Source: Devosia sp. 1566 (GTDB lineage Bacteria; Pseudomonadota; Alphaproteobacteria; Rhizobiales; Devosiaceae). Taken from it: a stretch of 64,000 nucleotides of DNA. Shown here piece after piece: positions 45,360-54,510 of the stretch. The stretch spans positions 1,426,001 to 1,490,000 of the forward strand of contig NZ_CP034767.1 of NCBI RefSeq assembly GCF_004005995.1, written 5' to 3'. Position 1 is the stretch's first letter. Each line of letters begins with the position of its first letter. Below the pieces are notes generated by a model. The model saw only the letters and a list, made by a program, of their open reading frames with translations, made no database searches and was not told where the DNA came from. A program made the position numbers and the translations under genes.

Positions 45360-46352
45360 TTATTCGCCGACGGCCGTCCGCCACTTGGCCAGTACGTCCT
45401 CGGCGCCGCCGAAGTCGCTGAGCGGCTTGACATTGACGAGGGTCAGATCGGCCAGGTTCGGCGTGCCGGCCGGGCCTTCAACGTCGAGGCGCACCGAGCG
45501 GCGGCCGATATCCATGGCGAGCTTTTCCTGGGTCGACTTGGACATGGCCCAGTCGATAAACGCCTTGCCGCCTTCTGGATTGGGGCTGTTCTTGACCAGC
45601 GCCACGCCATCGGGGGTCGCTGCCGTGCCATCGGTCAGGTGCACGATCGAGATCGGTGCGCCGCCCTGCACATATTCCAGCGCATTGTCTTCGAGGGTCA
45701 GGCCCATTGCGGTTTCGCCATCGGCAACAAAGCGCGGCACGGCGCCCGAAGAGTCGGCGAACACGAAGTTCTGGGCGATCTCGGCATACTTGTCCCAGCC
45801 CTCGTCACCAAAGACGGTGAGGACAGTCTGCAACTGCTGCATGGCCGAACCCGAACCATCGGCACGGGCCGTGGCGATCTGGCCGGACCATTTGGGATCG
45901 GCAAGCTCAGCCCAGGTCTTTGGCGCCGATTCGAGCGGCTGCAGGTCGGTGTTGACCGCCAGCACGTAAACAACGGCAGTGTAGGGGGTCCAGGCGGGAT
46001 CCTTGACGAACTGCGGATCGATCTGGTCAGCCTCGGGGGGCGTATAGGGCTCCAGCAGATTGCTGAGTTCGGTCAGCTGGCTACCCGAGATGGACCAGAT
46101 TACGTCTGCGGCCGGTGCGCCCGCTTCGGCCTGCACGCGCTTGGCGATATCGCCCGAACCGAGCTTGACCACTTCGGCCTTGAGGCCGGTTTCCTGCTCG
46201 AAGATCGGCAGCAGCGTATCGACGATCGATGACTTGTGGGCGGTGTAGATCACCACCGAGCCGTCCTGGGCCAGCGCCAGCGAGGTCATGCTGGTCGAGG
46301 CGATCAGGGCCGCGGCCGACAGTGCCAGGAATGTACGTTTGCGAATGCTCAT
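45360..46352 (-). CDS. Fbp/AfuA-like ABC substrate-binding protein
   Basis: A 330-residue periplasmic binding protein with a Sec signal (FLALSAAALIASTSMTSLALA), of the family usually annotated as ferric-iron binding. It begins VVIYTAHKSSIVDTLLPIFE, and the ligand region reads FADSSGAVPRFVADGETAMG, then LTLEDNALEYVQGG. The adjacent Tyr pair that binds iron in FbpA is absent. The pattern is closer to AfuA-type proteins, which bind hexose phosphates. Operon linkage to nagB, nagA and DeoR fits a phosphosugar ligand. First gene of the minus-strand operon, divergent from its ATPase and permease. Confidence 0.87.
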   Translation of the reverse strand: MSIRKRTFLALSAAALIASTSMTSLALAQDGSVVIYTAHKSSIVDTLLPIFEQETGLKAEVVKLGSGDIAKRVQAEAGAPAADVIWSISGSQLTELSNLLEPYTPPEADQIDPQFVKDPAWTPYTAVVYVLAVNTDLQPLESAPKTWAELADPKWSGQIATARADGSGSAMQQLQTVLTVFGDEGWDKYAEIAQNFVFADSSGAVPRFVADGETAMGLTLEDNALEYVQGGAPISIVHLTDGTAATPDGVALVKNSPNPEGGKAFIDWAMSKSTQEKLAMDIGRRSVRLDVEGPAGTPNLADLTLVNVKPLSDFGGAEDVLAKWRTAVGE

Positions 46353-46381
46353 TCGAATCCTCCGGTTCGTTTTTAGACATT

Positions 46382-46454
46382 TTTCGGGTGAGATGATCCT
46401 GAACTACGCCGAAAGATGTTGCAATACGAAACTAGGCCGGTGTCATATGTGACA
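46382..46454. promoter_or_regulatory. Divergent control region with CGAAA repeats and a palindrome
   Basis: Between the binding protein and ATPase genes lie CGAAA at 46410-46414 and 46427-46431 (direct, 17 bases apart) and an inverted TTTCG at 46382-46386. A perfect palindrome TGTCATATGTGACA occupies 46441-46454. TTTCG-type repeats resemble sites of DeoR-family regulators such as AgaR. The palindrome may be a second operator just before the ATPase ribosome-binding site. Confidence 0.4.
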
Positions 46455-46476
46455 ACGCAGTCCGGGAGGAGCAGGC

Positions 46477-47535
46477 ATGAGTTATCTTGAGGTCCGCAAC
46501 GCTACCAAGCAGTTCGGATCCACTTTCACGGCATTGGCCGGCGTTTCCATTGCGGTTGAACGCGGCGAGTTCTTCACTCTTCTGGGCCCGAGCGGCTGCG
46601 GCAAGACCACCTTGCTGCGCGCCATCGCCGGCTTCAATGACCTCTCATCGGGCGAGATCACCCTGGACGGCGCCAATCTGCGCGTCGTGCCCCCCCATCA
46701 GCGCGACATCGGCATGGTGTTCCAGGACTATGCGGTGTTCCCCCATCTCAGCGTCTTCGACAATGTCGCTTTCGGCCTCAAGCCCCGCAAGGTGCCGGCC
46801 GCCGAGATCAAGACCCGTGTGACCACCGCGCTTGAAGCCGTACGGCTCGGCGCCATGGCAGAGCGCCTTCCCGCCGCCATGTCAGGCGGCCAGCAGCAGC
46901 GCATCGGCTTGGCGCGCGCCATGGTCATTAATCCGCGCCTGCTGCTCATGGATGAGCCCCTGTCCAATCTCGACGCCAAGCTGCGCATCGAGCTGCGCGA
47001 GGAAATCCGCGACATCCAGAAGCAGGTCGATATCGCGACCATCTATGTGACCCATGATCAGGAAGAGGCGCTCGCGATCTCGGACCGCATCTGCGTTATG
47101 AGCGCGGGCAAGATCGAGCAGATCGGCACGCCCCAGCAGATCTATGGCGATCCGCAGACCAGTTTTGTCGCCCAGTTTGTGGGCACCCTCAACATCTTCA
47201 CCCCGGGCGATGCGATCAATGTGCTCGTCGCCCAGCTAGGCCTGTCCAACGAAGGCGTCGCCAACTGGACCATCCGCCCGGAACGTCTAGCCCTTGGGAA
47301 CGGCACCGAGCCGGCCTCTGCCCAAACCGCTACGCTGCCCGGCACCGTGACCAAATACACCTATCTCGGGCGCGAGGCTCATGTGCAGGTGGAAACCCCG
47401 GCTGGCGTTGTCATCGTTCAGCTGGCCGATCCCGGCATGGCGGCGACCAGGCAGGCGGGCGAAACGGTCTCGGTTCTGGTGCCGCGTGAGGCCCTCATGG
47501 CGTTCCGCGCCGATGGCACGAGGATCCAGCAATGA
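46477..47535 (+). CDS. ABC transporter ATPase (FbpC/PotA-like), system 1
   Basis: A 352-residue ATP-binding subunit: Walker A GPSGCGKTT, Q-loop FQDYAVFPHLSVFDN, signature MSGGQQQRIGLARAM, Walker [13 protein letters not shown], switch YVTHDQEEALA and a TOBE domain (WTIRPERLAL). GGGAGGAGCAGGC precedes the ATG. The stop overlaps the permease start (ATGA). It should work with the divergent binding protein at 45360. Confidence 0.92.
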   Translation: MSYLEVRNATKQFGSTFTALAGVSIAVERGEFFTLLGPSGCGKTTLLRAIAGFNDLSSGEITLDGANLRVVPPHQRDIGMVFQDYAVFPHLSVFDNVAFGLKPRKVPAAEIKTRVTTALEAVRLGAMAERLPAAMSGGQQQRIGLARAMVINPRLLLMDEPLSNLDAKLRIELREEIRDIQKQVDIATIYVTHDQEEALAISDRICVMSAGKIEQIGTPQQIYGDPQTSFVAQFVGTLNIFTPGDAINVLVAQLGLSNEGVANWTIRPERLALGNGTEPASAQTATLPGTVTKYTYLGREAHVQVETPAGVVIVQLADPGMAATRQAGETVSVLVPREALMAFRADGTRIQQ

Positions 47536-49181
47536 CCCTGCTGCAGCGCCTCAATTTCTGGTCCGTGGTGATGATTCTCACCTGGGTCCTGCTGTTTGTG
47601 CTGCTGTTCATTCCCGTGGGCTCGGTCCTGGTGTCGAGCCTTTATGATCAGTCCGGCAATCTGACCATCGCCAATTACCTGAAGTTCCTTGGCGAACCGC
47701 GCTTCCGGCAGGCCTTTGTCAACACGCTGGTGGTGGGCTTTGGCGGCCTCTTTGGCGCGCTGCTGCTCGGCTCCATCATGGCCTTTTGCGTGTCGCGCTT
47801 TGTTATTCGGGGCGGCAAGTTCGTCTCGCTCCTGGCCATTCTCGCGCTCGTCTCGCCGCCCTTTATCGGCGCCTATTCCTGGATCGTGCTGTTTGGGGCA
47901 GGGGGCGTGGTGCGTGGCTGGCTGCGCGAAGTGGGGATCACCATGCCGCCCATCTACGGGCTGGGTGGCATCCTCATCGTCTTCTCGCTCAAGTTCTATC
48001 CATACGTGTATCTCATGGTCTCGGGCGCGCTGAGCAACGTCAACCGCTCGCTTGAAGAGGCAGCCGAAGGCCTGGGGCTAACCCCTTGGCAGCGCACCAT
48101 GCAGATCTCGTTTCCGATGGTGTTCCCGGCGCTCACCGCCGGAGGGCTGCTCGCTCTCATCCACGCCATCGCTGATTTCGGCACCCCGCGTCTCCTCGGC
48201 CGCGGCTACAACGTTCTCGCCACCGAAGCCTTCACCCTTTATTCGGCCGAAGTGGGCTCCAACATGTCCATGGCCACCACGATCAGCGTCGTGCTGATCC
48301 TGGTCTCGATGGTCTTCGTCATGCTCCAGCGCTACATGTCGCGCCGCAATGTTTATCATGGCAACATGATCAACAAGCCGACCCGCATCCAGCTCAAGGG
48401 CTGGCGCAATGTCCTGGCGCATTTCGCCGTCTACTTCATCGGCCTTTGCGGTGCGATGCCGGTCATCATCTCGGTGATCTATTCCTTCCGCAAAACCAAT
48501 GGTCCGGTGTTCCAGCAGGGCTTTGCCCTCCAGAGCTATGAACGCATCCTGTTCAACCTCGGCGATGTCGTGCGCAACTCGCTCACCTTCTCGGTGGCAG
48601 CGGTTGTTCTGATCGTCATGGTCGGCACCGTGGTCGGCGTACTGGTGGCGCGGCGCACCAATCTCAACACCGCGCTGCTCGATGGGGCCTTCATGGTCCC
48701 CTATGTGATGCCCGGCATTGTCATCGGCATCGCCTTTATCGCCGCCTTCAACACCGGCCCCATTGTTCTGACCGGGACGGCTGCGATCATCATCCTGTCG
48801 ATCTTCATCCGGCGGCTGCCCTACACGGTCCGCACCACCGCTTCCTCGCTGCGACAAATTTCCCCCAGCATGGAAGAAGCCGCGGTCTCGCTCGGCTACA
48901 GCCCGTTCCAGGCTTTCCTGCGCATCACCGTGCCGCTGATCGTCCCCGGCATCATTGCCGGCGGCATGCTCAGCTTCGTCACGGCGATCAACGAGCTGTC
49001 GTCCTCGCTCGTCCTTTATGTCGGCAGCACCATGACCATGCCGGTGCGCATTTACCTTCTGATCCTCGACGGTGATTTCGGCACCGCCGCGGCCCTCTCG
49101 ACCGTGTTGCTGCTGTTGAGCGGCTGCGCCGTTTACATCGCGTTCCGCTTCATGGGCCGTAATGAACAGGCACTGCTGTGA
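47532..49181 (+). CDS. Fused ABC permease (FbpB-like), system 1
   Basis: A 549-residue inner-membrane protein in which two six-helix permease halves are fused. Each half has an EAA loop: EEAAEGLGLTPWQRTMQISF in the first and EEAAVSLGYSPFQAFLRITV in the second. This is the FbpB/AfuB/PhnU arrangement, so one protein fills both permease places. Translationally coupled to the ATPase. Ninety bases of non-coding sequence separate it from the second importer. Confidence 0.92.
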   Translation: MTLLQRLNFWSVVMILTWVLLFVLLFIPVGSVLVSSLYDQSGNLTIANYLKFLGEPRFRQAFVNTLVVGFGGLFGALLLGSIMAFCVSRFVIRGGKFVSLLAILALVSPPFIGAYSWIVLFGAGGVVRGWLREVGITMPPIYGLGGILIVFSLKFYPYVYLMVSGALSNVNRSLEEAAEGLGLTPWQRTMQISFPMVFPALTAGGLLALIHAIADFGTPRLLGRGYNVLATEAFTLYSAEVGSNMSMATTISVVLILVSMVFVMLQRYMSRRNVYHGNMINKPTRIQLKGWRNVLAHFAVYFIGLCGAMPVIISVIYSFRKTNGPVFQQGFALQSYERILFNLGDVVRNSLTFSVAAVVLIVMVGTVVGVLVARRTNLNTALLDGAFMVPYVMPGIVIGIAFIAAFNTGPIVLTGTAAIIILSIFIRRLPYTVRTTASSLRQISPSMEEAAVSLGYSPFQAFLRITVPLIVPGIIAGGMLSFVTAINELSSSLVLYVGSTMTMPVRIYLLILDGDFGTAAALSTVLLLLSGCAVYIAFRFMGRNEQALL

Positions 49182-49270
49182 CATCTGTGCAGCTTGACCA
49201 TCTCACCGGGCAGGGGCCTTTGCGCCCCAGCTTCATCTACTTGCCCCGCATCCAAGCAAAGGATCGCTCT

Positions 49271-50305
49271 ATGAACCGCACCTCCATGATCAGCGTGTCA
49301 GCTCTCGCCCTGGCTCTCGGCGTGTCCAGCCTTGCCGCACTGCCCGTGCTCGCCCAGGAAGACATCTCGGGCTCGACCCTGGTTGTATACACGCCCAACG
49401 AAGAAGGCATGCTCGACAGCCTCATCCCGGTCTTCGAGGACCAGACCGGCGTTGAAGTGCAGCTGATCACTGCTGGCACCGGTGAGCTCTACCAGCGCAT
49501 CGGCAGCGAAGCGGGCAATCCGCAGGGCGATGTGATGTTCGGTGGCGGCGCCGCCCAGGCCAATGCCAATCAGGAACTCTGGGCCGAGTATGTCTCGCCC
49601 GGCGATGCCGAGATGGTCGAAGCGGGCAAGAACACCACCGGCTTCTTCACCCCCTACCAGGCCGATGGCTCGAACCTGCTGGTCAACACCGAAGCGGCCG
49701 CCAAGGCCGGCGTCGAGATCGACAGCTATGCCGATCTGCTCGCGCCCGAGCTCAAGGGCAAGATCGCCTTTGGCGATCCCACGGCTTCGTCTTCCGCCTT
49801 CGCCCAGCTTACCAATATGCTCAAGGCCGTCGGCGGCGATTATGAATCCGACAAGGGCTGGGACTTCGTCCGCTCGCTCGTGACCCAGCTCGATGGCATC
49901 ACCATCGGCTCCTCGAGCCAGGTGGCCCAGGACGTCGCCAATGGCGAATACATCGTCGGCCTCACCTATGAGCCGCTCTCGTTCAACTTCGTCCAGAGCG
50001 GCGCTCCCGTCGAGATCGTCTACCCCGAAGAAGGCGCGGCCTTCCTGCCCGCGACCGTCCAGGTCATCAAGGGCGGCCCCAATGAGCCGGCTGCCCAGGC
50101 CTTCATCGACTTCGTGATCTCCGAAGAAGGCCAGACCATCATCGCCGAGCAGACCGCCGGCCGTCCCCTGCGTGAAGGCGTCGACAAGCCCGGCCTGCCG
50201 GCTCTCTCCGAGATCCCGACCGTGCAGGAAGATGGCGCCTATGTTGCGGCCCATCGCGACGAAATCGTCGCCAAGTACAAGTCCATCCTCGAGGAACAGT
50301 TTTAA
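49271..50305 (+). CDS. Fbp-like ABC substrate-binding protein, system 2
   Basis: A 344-residue periplasmic binding protein with a Sec signal (ISVSALALALGVSSLAALPV, then LAQ). The fold opening is TLVVYTPNEEGMLDSLIPVF; later segments are VMFGGGAAQANANQELWAEY and LTYEPLSFNFVQSGAPVEIV. As in system 1 there is no Tyr-Tyr iron site (IGSSSQVAQDVANGE lies in its place), so a non-iron ligand, perhaps an organophosphate or phosphonate, is more likely. ATG 49271 follows AAGGATCG; the earlier in-frame ATG at 49178 would destroy the signal peptide. Confidence 0.87.
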   Translation: MNRTSMISVSALALALGVSSLAALPVLAQEDISGSTLVVYTPNEEGMLDSLIPVFEDQTGVEVQLITAGTGELYQRIGSEAGNPQGDVMFGGGAAQANANQELWAEYVSPGDAEMVEAGKNTTGFFTPYQADGSNLLVNTEAAAKAGVEIDSYADLLAPELKGKIAFGDPTASSSAFAQLTNMLKAVGGDYESDKGWDFVRSLVTQLDGITIGSSSQVAQDVANGEYIVGLTYEPLSFNFVQSGAPVEIVYPEEGAAFLPATVQVIKGGPNEPAAQAFIDFVISEEGQTIIAEQTAGRPLREGVDKPGLPALSEIPTVQEDGAYVAAHRDEIVAKYKSILEEQF

Positions 50306-50336
50306 TGCTTGACGGCATCAATCAGGGAGCAGCGCG

Positions 50337-51422
50337 GTGACCAGTATTGCGCTGCGCTCGCTCCGCAAGGAGTACAACAACCAGGTCGCGATCCCCGATC
50401 TCGACCTGGACATTGCCGATGGCGAGTTCTTCACGCTGCTGGGTCCCTCCGGCTGCGGCAAGACCACGCTGTTGCGCATGATCGCCGGCTTCAACTCCAT
50501 TGAATCCGGCACCATTTCGTTCGACGGCGCGGTGATCAATGATCGCCCGCCGGCCGCGCGCAATATCGGCATGGTGTTCCAGAACTACGCCTTGTTCCCG
50601 CAGATGACCGCGGCCAAGAACGTGGCCTTTGGTCTGCAGACCCGCAATGTTGAAAAGGCCGAGATGGCCCGCCGCGTCGAGGCGGCGCTCGCTTCCGTGC
50701 ATATGGCCCATCTCAAGGATCGTCTGCCCGGCGCCATGTCTGGCGGCCAGCAGCAGCGCGTGGCCCTCGCCCGCGCCCTTGTGATCCAGCCGGCCGTGCT
50801 GCTGATGGACGAGCCCCTGTCCAATCTTGACGCCAAGCTGCGCGTTGAAATGCGCGACACCATCCGCCAGGCCCAGCGCGAAGCGGGGATCACCACCGTC
50901 TACGTGACCCACGACCAGGAAGAGGCGATGGCGGTGTCCGACCGCATTGCCGTGATGCACCAGGGAATCGTGCAGCAGGTCGGCACGCCCGCCCAGATCT
51001 ATCGCCACCCTGCCAACCGGTTCGTTGCCGAATTCATCGGCAAGACCAATCTCCTCACCCGCGATCTGCGCCGCGTTGACGGACGCGCCCTGATCGATCT
51101 CGGCGATGGCGAACCCCTCGACATCACTGCCGCCGTCAGCGACGCCGCCAGCGGCACCGTCGAAGTCTCGGTGCGCCCCGAAGCCGTCCGTGCCGCCGCA
51201 ACCGGCCTTCCCGCGGAGATCGTCGAGGAAACTTTCCTTGGCTCCCATTCCCAGGTCCAGGCGCGCCTGCAGACCGGGGAAACCGTGGAGTTCCTCGAAT
51301 TCTCCCGCCGCTCCTCCCAATGGACGCGTGGCGAGCCGGTCTTCCTGCAGTTCGACCGCGACATGCTGACCTTCTTTGATGCGCAAACCGGCACCTCCAT
51401 CAGCAATGGAGCCCAGCAGTGA
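50337..51422 (+). CDS. ABC transporter ATPase, system 2
   Basis: A 361-residue ATP-binding subunit with GTG start at 50337. Walker A GPSGCGKTT, Q-loop FQNYALFPQMTAAKN, signature MSGGQQQRVALARAL, Walker [13 protein letters not shown], switch YVTHDQEEAMA and a TOBE region (VSVRPEAVRAAATG). It lies 31 bases after the system 2 binding protein and overlaps the system 2 permease start (GTGA). Confidence 0.92.
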   Translation: MTSIALRSLRKEYNNQVAIPDLDLDIADGEFFTLLGPSGCGKTTLLRMIAGFNSIESGTISFDGAVINDRPPAARNIGMVFQNYALFPQMTAAKNVAFGLQTRNVEKAEMARRVEAALASVHMAHLKDRLPGAMSGGQQQRVALARALVIQPAVLLMDEPLSNLDAKLRVEMRDTIRQAQREAGITTVYVTHDQEEAMAVSDRIAVMHQGIVQQVGTPAQIYRHPANRFVAEFIGKTNLLTRDLRRVDGRALIDLGDGEPLDITAAVSDAASGTVEVSVRPEAVRAAATGLPAEIVEETFLGSHSQVQARLQTGETVEFLEFSRRSSQWTRGEPVFLQFDRDMLTFFDAQTGTSISNGAQQ

Positions 51423-53071
51423 AGCTCGCCGGCGATCGTCTCGACGGCTGGACGGCCATCGCACTGACCCTCACCGGCGGCTACCTGCTCATGGTGATCT
51501 GGCCGCTCGTGATCGTGCTGATCAACAGCGTCAGCGCTGGCGGCGAGTTCTCGCTCGCCGGCTTTGCGACCTTTTTCTCCTCGCGCCTGTATTATGGTAC
51601 CCTGGTCAACAGCCTGCTCGTGACCGTCTGCGTCACCATCCTGGCGCTGGCCGTTGCGTTCCCGCTCGCTTACTTCATGACCATGTTCCGCATCCGCGGC
51701 AATCGCACCGTGCAGATGCTGATCCTGGCCTCCATGATGTCCCCGCCATTCATCGGGGCTTATTCCTGGATCCTGCTGCTGGGCAACAACGGCATGATCA
51801 CCCGCTGGCTCGAAAGCACCTTCGGCATCGAATCGCCCAGCATCTATGGTTTCCCGGGCATTGTCCTGGTGCTCACGCTCCAACTCGTGCCGCTGATCTT
51901 CACCTATCTGATGGGCGCCTGGCGCACCATTGATGTGTCGCTGCTGGAGGCCTCCGAAAGCATGGGCATCACCGGCTGGCGTCGCGCCATGCAGGTGATC
52001 TCGCCGCTGCTGCTGCCCACCGTGCTGGCCGGCAGCCTACTGGTGTTCGTGCGCGCCTTTGCCGATTTCGGCACCCCGATGCTGATCGGGCAGGGATTCC
52101 GCACCATTCCCGTGCTCATCTACAGCTCCTTTGTGGGCGAGGTCAGCATCGACAAGAGCTTTGCCGCCGCAGTGGCCGTCATCGTCATCCTGGTGACGCT
52201 TACGGTCTTCCTCGTGCAAAAAGTGCTGGTGGATCGCCGGCAGTTCTCGATGACCGCCCTGCGCTCCATCGAGGCGCGCAAGCTTCCAGGCTGGCGCGGC
52301 GTTGCCGTGCATGCCTATGTCTATGGCTTCCTGGTTCTCGCCTTGGCGCCGCTCGCAGTTGTCGTGGTGAGCTCGTTCCGCAAGACGCTCTACGGTCAGT
52401 TCGTGGCCGGCTGGACGCTCGACAGCTATACCGACGCCCGCCGCGACATCCTCCGCTATATCGGGAATACCTTCGGCATTGGCCTGACCGCGCTGGTCAT
52501 CCTTGTCGTCATCGCCGTGCTGGTTGCCTACCTGACCGTGCGGCGCAAGGGTGCCCTCAGCAATACGCTCGATACCATGACCATGGTGCCCTATGTGGTG
52601 CCCGGTCTCATCATCGGCATTGCTCTCGTCACCGCCTTCAGCCAGGGCCCGCTGGTGCTCACCGGCACTTTCGCCATCATGGTGATCGCGCTGACCATCC
52701 GGCGCGTGCCTTATGCCGTGCGCTCCACCACCGCGCTCATGCACCAGATCAGCCCCAGCATCGAGGAAGCGGCGATCAGCCTCGGCGCCTCCAAGTTCCG
52801 CACGCTGGTCCGGGTGATCGTCCCCGCGCTGGCGCCCGGGATCATGTCGGGTGCGGTGCTGAGCTGGGTGACCATCATCACTGAGCTCAGCACCACCCTG
52901 TTCCTCTACAACACCTCGACGCAAACGCTCTCGCTGGGCATCTACGCCCAGGTGATCCGCGGCCAGCTCGGCACCGCGGCTGCGTTGTCGACGATCTTGC
53001 TGGCGCTGACCATGCTGTCCCTGTTCCTGCTGATGCGCCTGCCCGGCGGTCACAAGGAACTGCGCGTTTAA
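51419..53071 (+). CDS. Fused ABC permease, system 2
   Basis: A 550-residue double permease, start GTG 51419, with two EAA loops: LEASESMGITGWRRAMQVIS and EEAAISLGASKFRTLVRVIV. It is clearly homologous to the system 1 permease along its length (for example AYSWILLLGNNGMITRWLES against AYSWIVLFGAGGVVRGWLRE). Systems 1 and 2 therefore look like an old tandem duplication of a whole importer with diverged ligand specificity. Confidence 0.92.
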   Translation: MKLAGDRLDGWTAIALTLTGGYLLMVIWPLVIVLINSVSAGGEFSLAGFATFFSSRLYYGTLVNSLLVTVCVTILALAVAFPLAYFMTMFRIRGNRTVQMLILASMMSPPFIGAYSWILLLGNNGMITRWLESTFGIESPSIYGFPGIVLVLTLQLVPLIFTYLMGAWRTIDVSLLEASESMGITGWRRAMQVISPLLLPTVLAGSLLVFVRAFADFGTPMLIGQGFRTIPVLIYSSFVGEVSIDKSFAAAVAVIVILVTLTVFLVQKVLVDRRQFSMTALRSIEARKLPGWRGVAVHAYVYGFLVLALAPLAVVVVSSFRKTLYGQFVAGWTLDSYTDARRDILRYIGNTFGIGLTALVILVVIAVLVAYLTVRRKGALSNTLDTMTMVPYVVPGLIIGIALVTAFSQGPLVLTGTFAIMVIALTIRRVPYAVRSTTALMHQISPSIEEAAISLGASKFRTLVRVIVPALAPGIMSGAVLSWVTIITELSTTLFLYNTSTQTLSLGIYAQVIRGQLGTAAALSTILLALTMLSLFLLMRLPGGHKELRV

Positions 53072-53196
53072 CTCGGTCGAGCTGGCGGCAAGTTGTCCGC
53101 CAGTTCACGCTCACCAGCATGATTGCCTTGGTTGCCTGCTGCAACTAGGCTAACCCTCTGGTCGGCGCTGTTTGTCCGCGCTGCCCGGGGGATCCC

Positions 53197-53931
53197 ATGA
53201 AAGCAGAAACCGGCAACCTGTTCCGTAAGCTGGAAGCCATTGGCGAACTGACCGAGGAGATGAAGGCGGCGATCGACGCCATGCCCCTTCGGGTCAAGTC
53301 GCTGGCCAAGGGTGAGCACGTCGTCAGCGATGGCGAAATCCCCCGGCATAGTTGCCTGCTGCTCGAAGGCATGCTGCACCGCAGCAAGCTTACGCCCCAG
53401 GGCAATCGGCAGATCCTTTCCATCCACATCCCGGGGGATGTGCCCGATCTGCACAGCTACCATCTCAAGAAGATGGACCATGACCTGGTGGCAACGGTCG
53501 ACTGCCAGGTAGCCTTGATCGCCCACGAGGACATCGGGCAGGCTATCCACGCCAGCCCGGCGCTGAGCGACCTTCTCTGGCGCGAAACCCTTATCGATGC
53601 CGCCACCTTCCGCGCCTGGATGACCATGATCGGCCAAACCCAGACGCTTGCCCGTGTCGCCCATATCCTGTGCGAGCTTTATGTCCGCTGGGAGATGATC
53701 GGCGACCTCGAAGGCGGGCCTTTTCCCTTCCCGCTAAGCCAGGACGAAGTGGCCGATGTGATCGGCGCCAGCATTGTCCTTGCCAGCCATAGCTTGCAGG
53801 CCCTGCAGCAGCGCGGATTGGTCAGCCTGGAGGGGGGCAAGGCGACCGTGCTCGATTGGCCCGCCCTGCGCGACCTCGCGCAGTTCGAACCCGCCTACCT
53901 CTATTACCTCCACGAGACCCGCAGGCGCTAA
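53197..53931 (+). CDS. Crp/Fnr family transcriptional regulator
   Basis: A 244-residue regulator with an N-terminal cyclic-nucleotide-like sensor (GEHVVSDGEIPRHSCLLLEG, HIPGDVPDLHSYHLKKMD) and a C-terminal winged helix (PLSQDEVADVIGASIVLASH, then SLQALQQRGLVSLEGG). No Cys cluster for an iron-sulfur centre is present, so it is not an oxygen sensor of FNR type. GGGGGATCCC precedes the ATG. It follows the second importer by 125 bases and could regulate it, though such genes are scattered widely in rhizobia. Its stop overlaps the next gene's stop. Confidence 0.88.
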   Translation: MKAETGNLFRKLEAIGELTEEMKAAIDAMPLRVKSLAKGEHVVSDGEIPRHSCLLLEGMLHRSKLTPQGNRQILSIHIPGDVPDLHSYHLKKMDHDLVATVDCQVALIAHEDIGQAIHASPALSDLLWRETLIDAATFRAWMTMIGQTQTLARVAHILCELYVRWEMIGDLEGGPFPFPLSQDEVADVIGASIVLASHSLQALQQRGLVSLEGGKATVLDWPALRDLAQFEPAYLYYLHETRRR

Positions 53932-54170
53932 GCCTGGCCCGGCCGCTTGATCGTCAAGCTGATGGAGAGCTCCAGCAGTCGCTCCTGGTGCTCGTCTCGC
54001 ACCCACATGGTGATGCTGCCCGGCGGCGAGGTGGGAATCAGATCGCGCACCATCTCGGCCAGCGCCTTCACAGCCTCATCCTCCGCGGCCTGTTCGTCGC
54101 GCAGGTTCGTGCCTTCCGAGTCTTCGTGGAAGCTCCCGTCATCGACGTCGAAAAAGAAGCGCTGCATCAC
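53928..54170 (-). CDS. DUF6894 family protein
   Basis: An 80-residue protein starting MMQRFFFDVDDGSFHEDSEG, with DEQAAEDEAVKALAEMVRDL in the middle and a beta strand pair at the end. This is the pattern of the small rhizobial proteins called DUF6894. Function unknown. Start at the first or second Met is open. Its stop codon overlaps that of the Crp/Fnr gene on the other strand. Confidence 0.85.
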   Translation of the reverse strand: MMQRFFFDVDDGSFHEDSEGTNLRDEQAAEDEAVKALAEMVRDLIPTSPPGSITMWVRDEHQERLLELSISLTIKRPGQA

Positions 54171-54510
54171 AAAGGCACCCTGTGTAGCCCGTCAACGAAG
54201 ATGGAGCAGGCCAGTTGCTGAATTAACCTGTGCCGGGCTCGGGTCTTTGCACCGCGCCAAGCAAGCTTGTGCGGCTAAGGTCCTGATTATTCTCCTATCG
54301 TGAAATCCGGCCACTGCCCATGATTTAGGTCAAGCAATCGTGAGCCGCAAAGTGATACCAATAAAGGGGCTCCGAAGCGGTGCTCGCCGCCTCGGGTGCT
54401 TTGCCCAGCTTGGGCTTTCCTGTGGGCAACTTATGGTTTCGCAACTCTTGCGGGTGACGCCGAACCGCCAAAAGCGCACTGTGCCAAGGCAACGCACTGG
54501 GGCCGATACG
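54171..54510. other. Intergenic stretch, nothing recognised
   Basis: No credible gene. Frames on both strands here have odd compositions and no ribosome-binding sites. The region holds the likely promoters of the DUF6894 gene (minus) and of the small gene at 54511 (plus). Confidence 0.5.

Noticed and set aside
45360..53071. Ferric iron ABC transporters
   Set aside because: The family name suggests iron, but both binding proteins lack the adjacent Tyr pair, and the gene context is amino-sugar phosphate metabolism.
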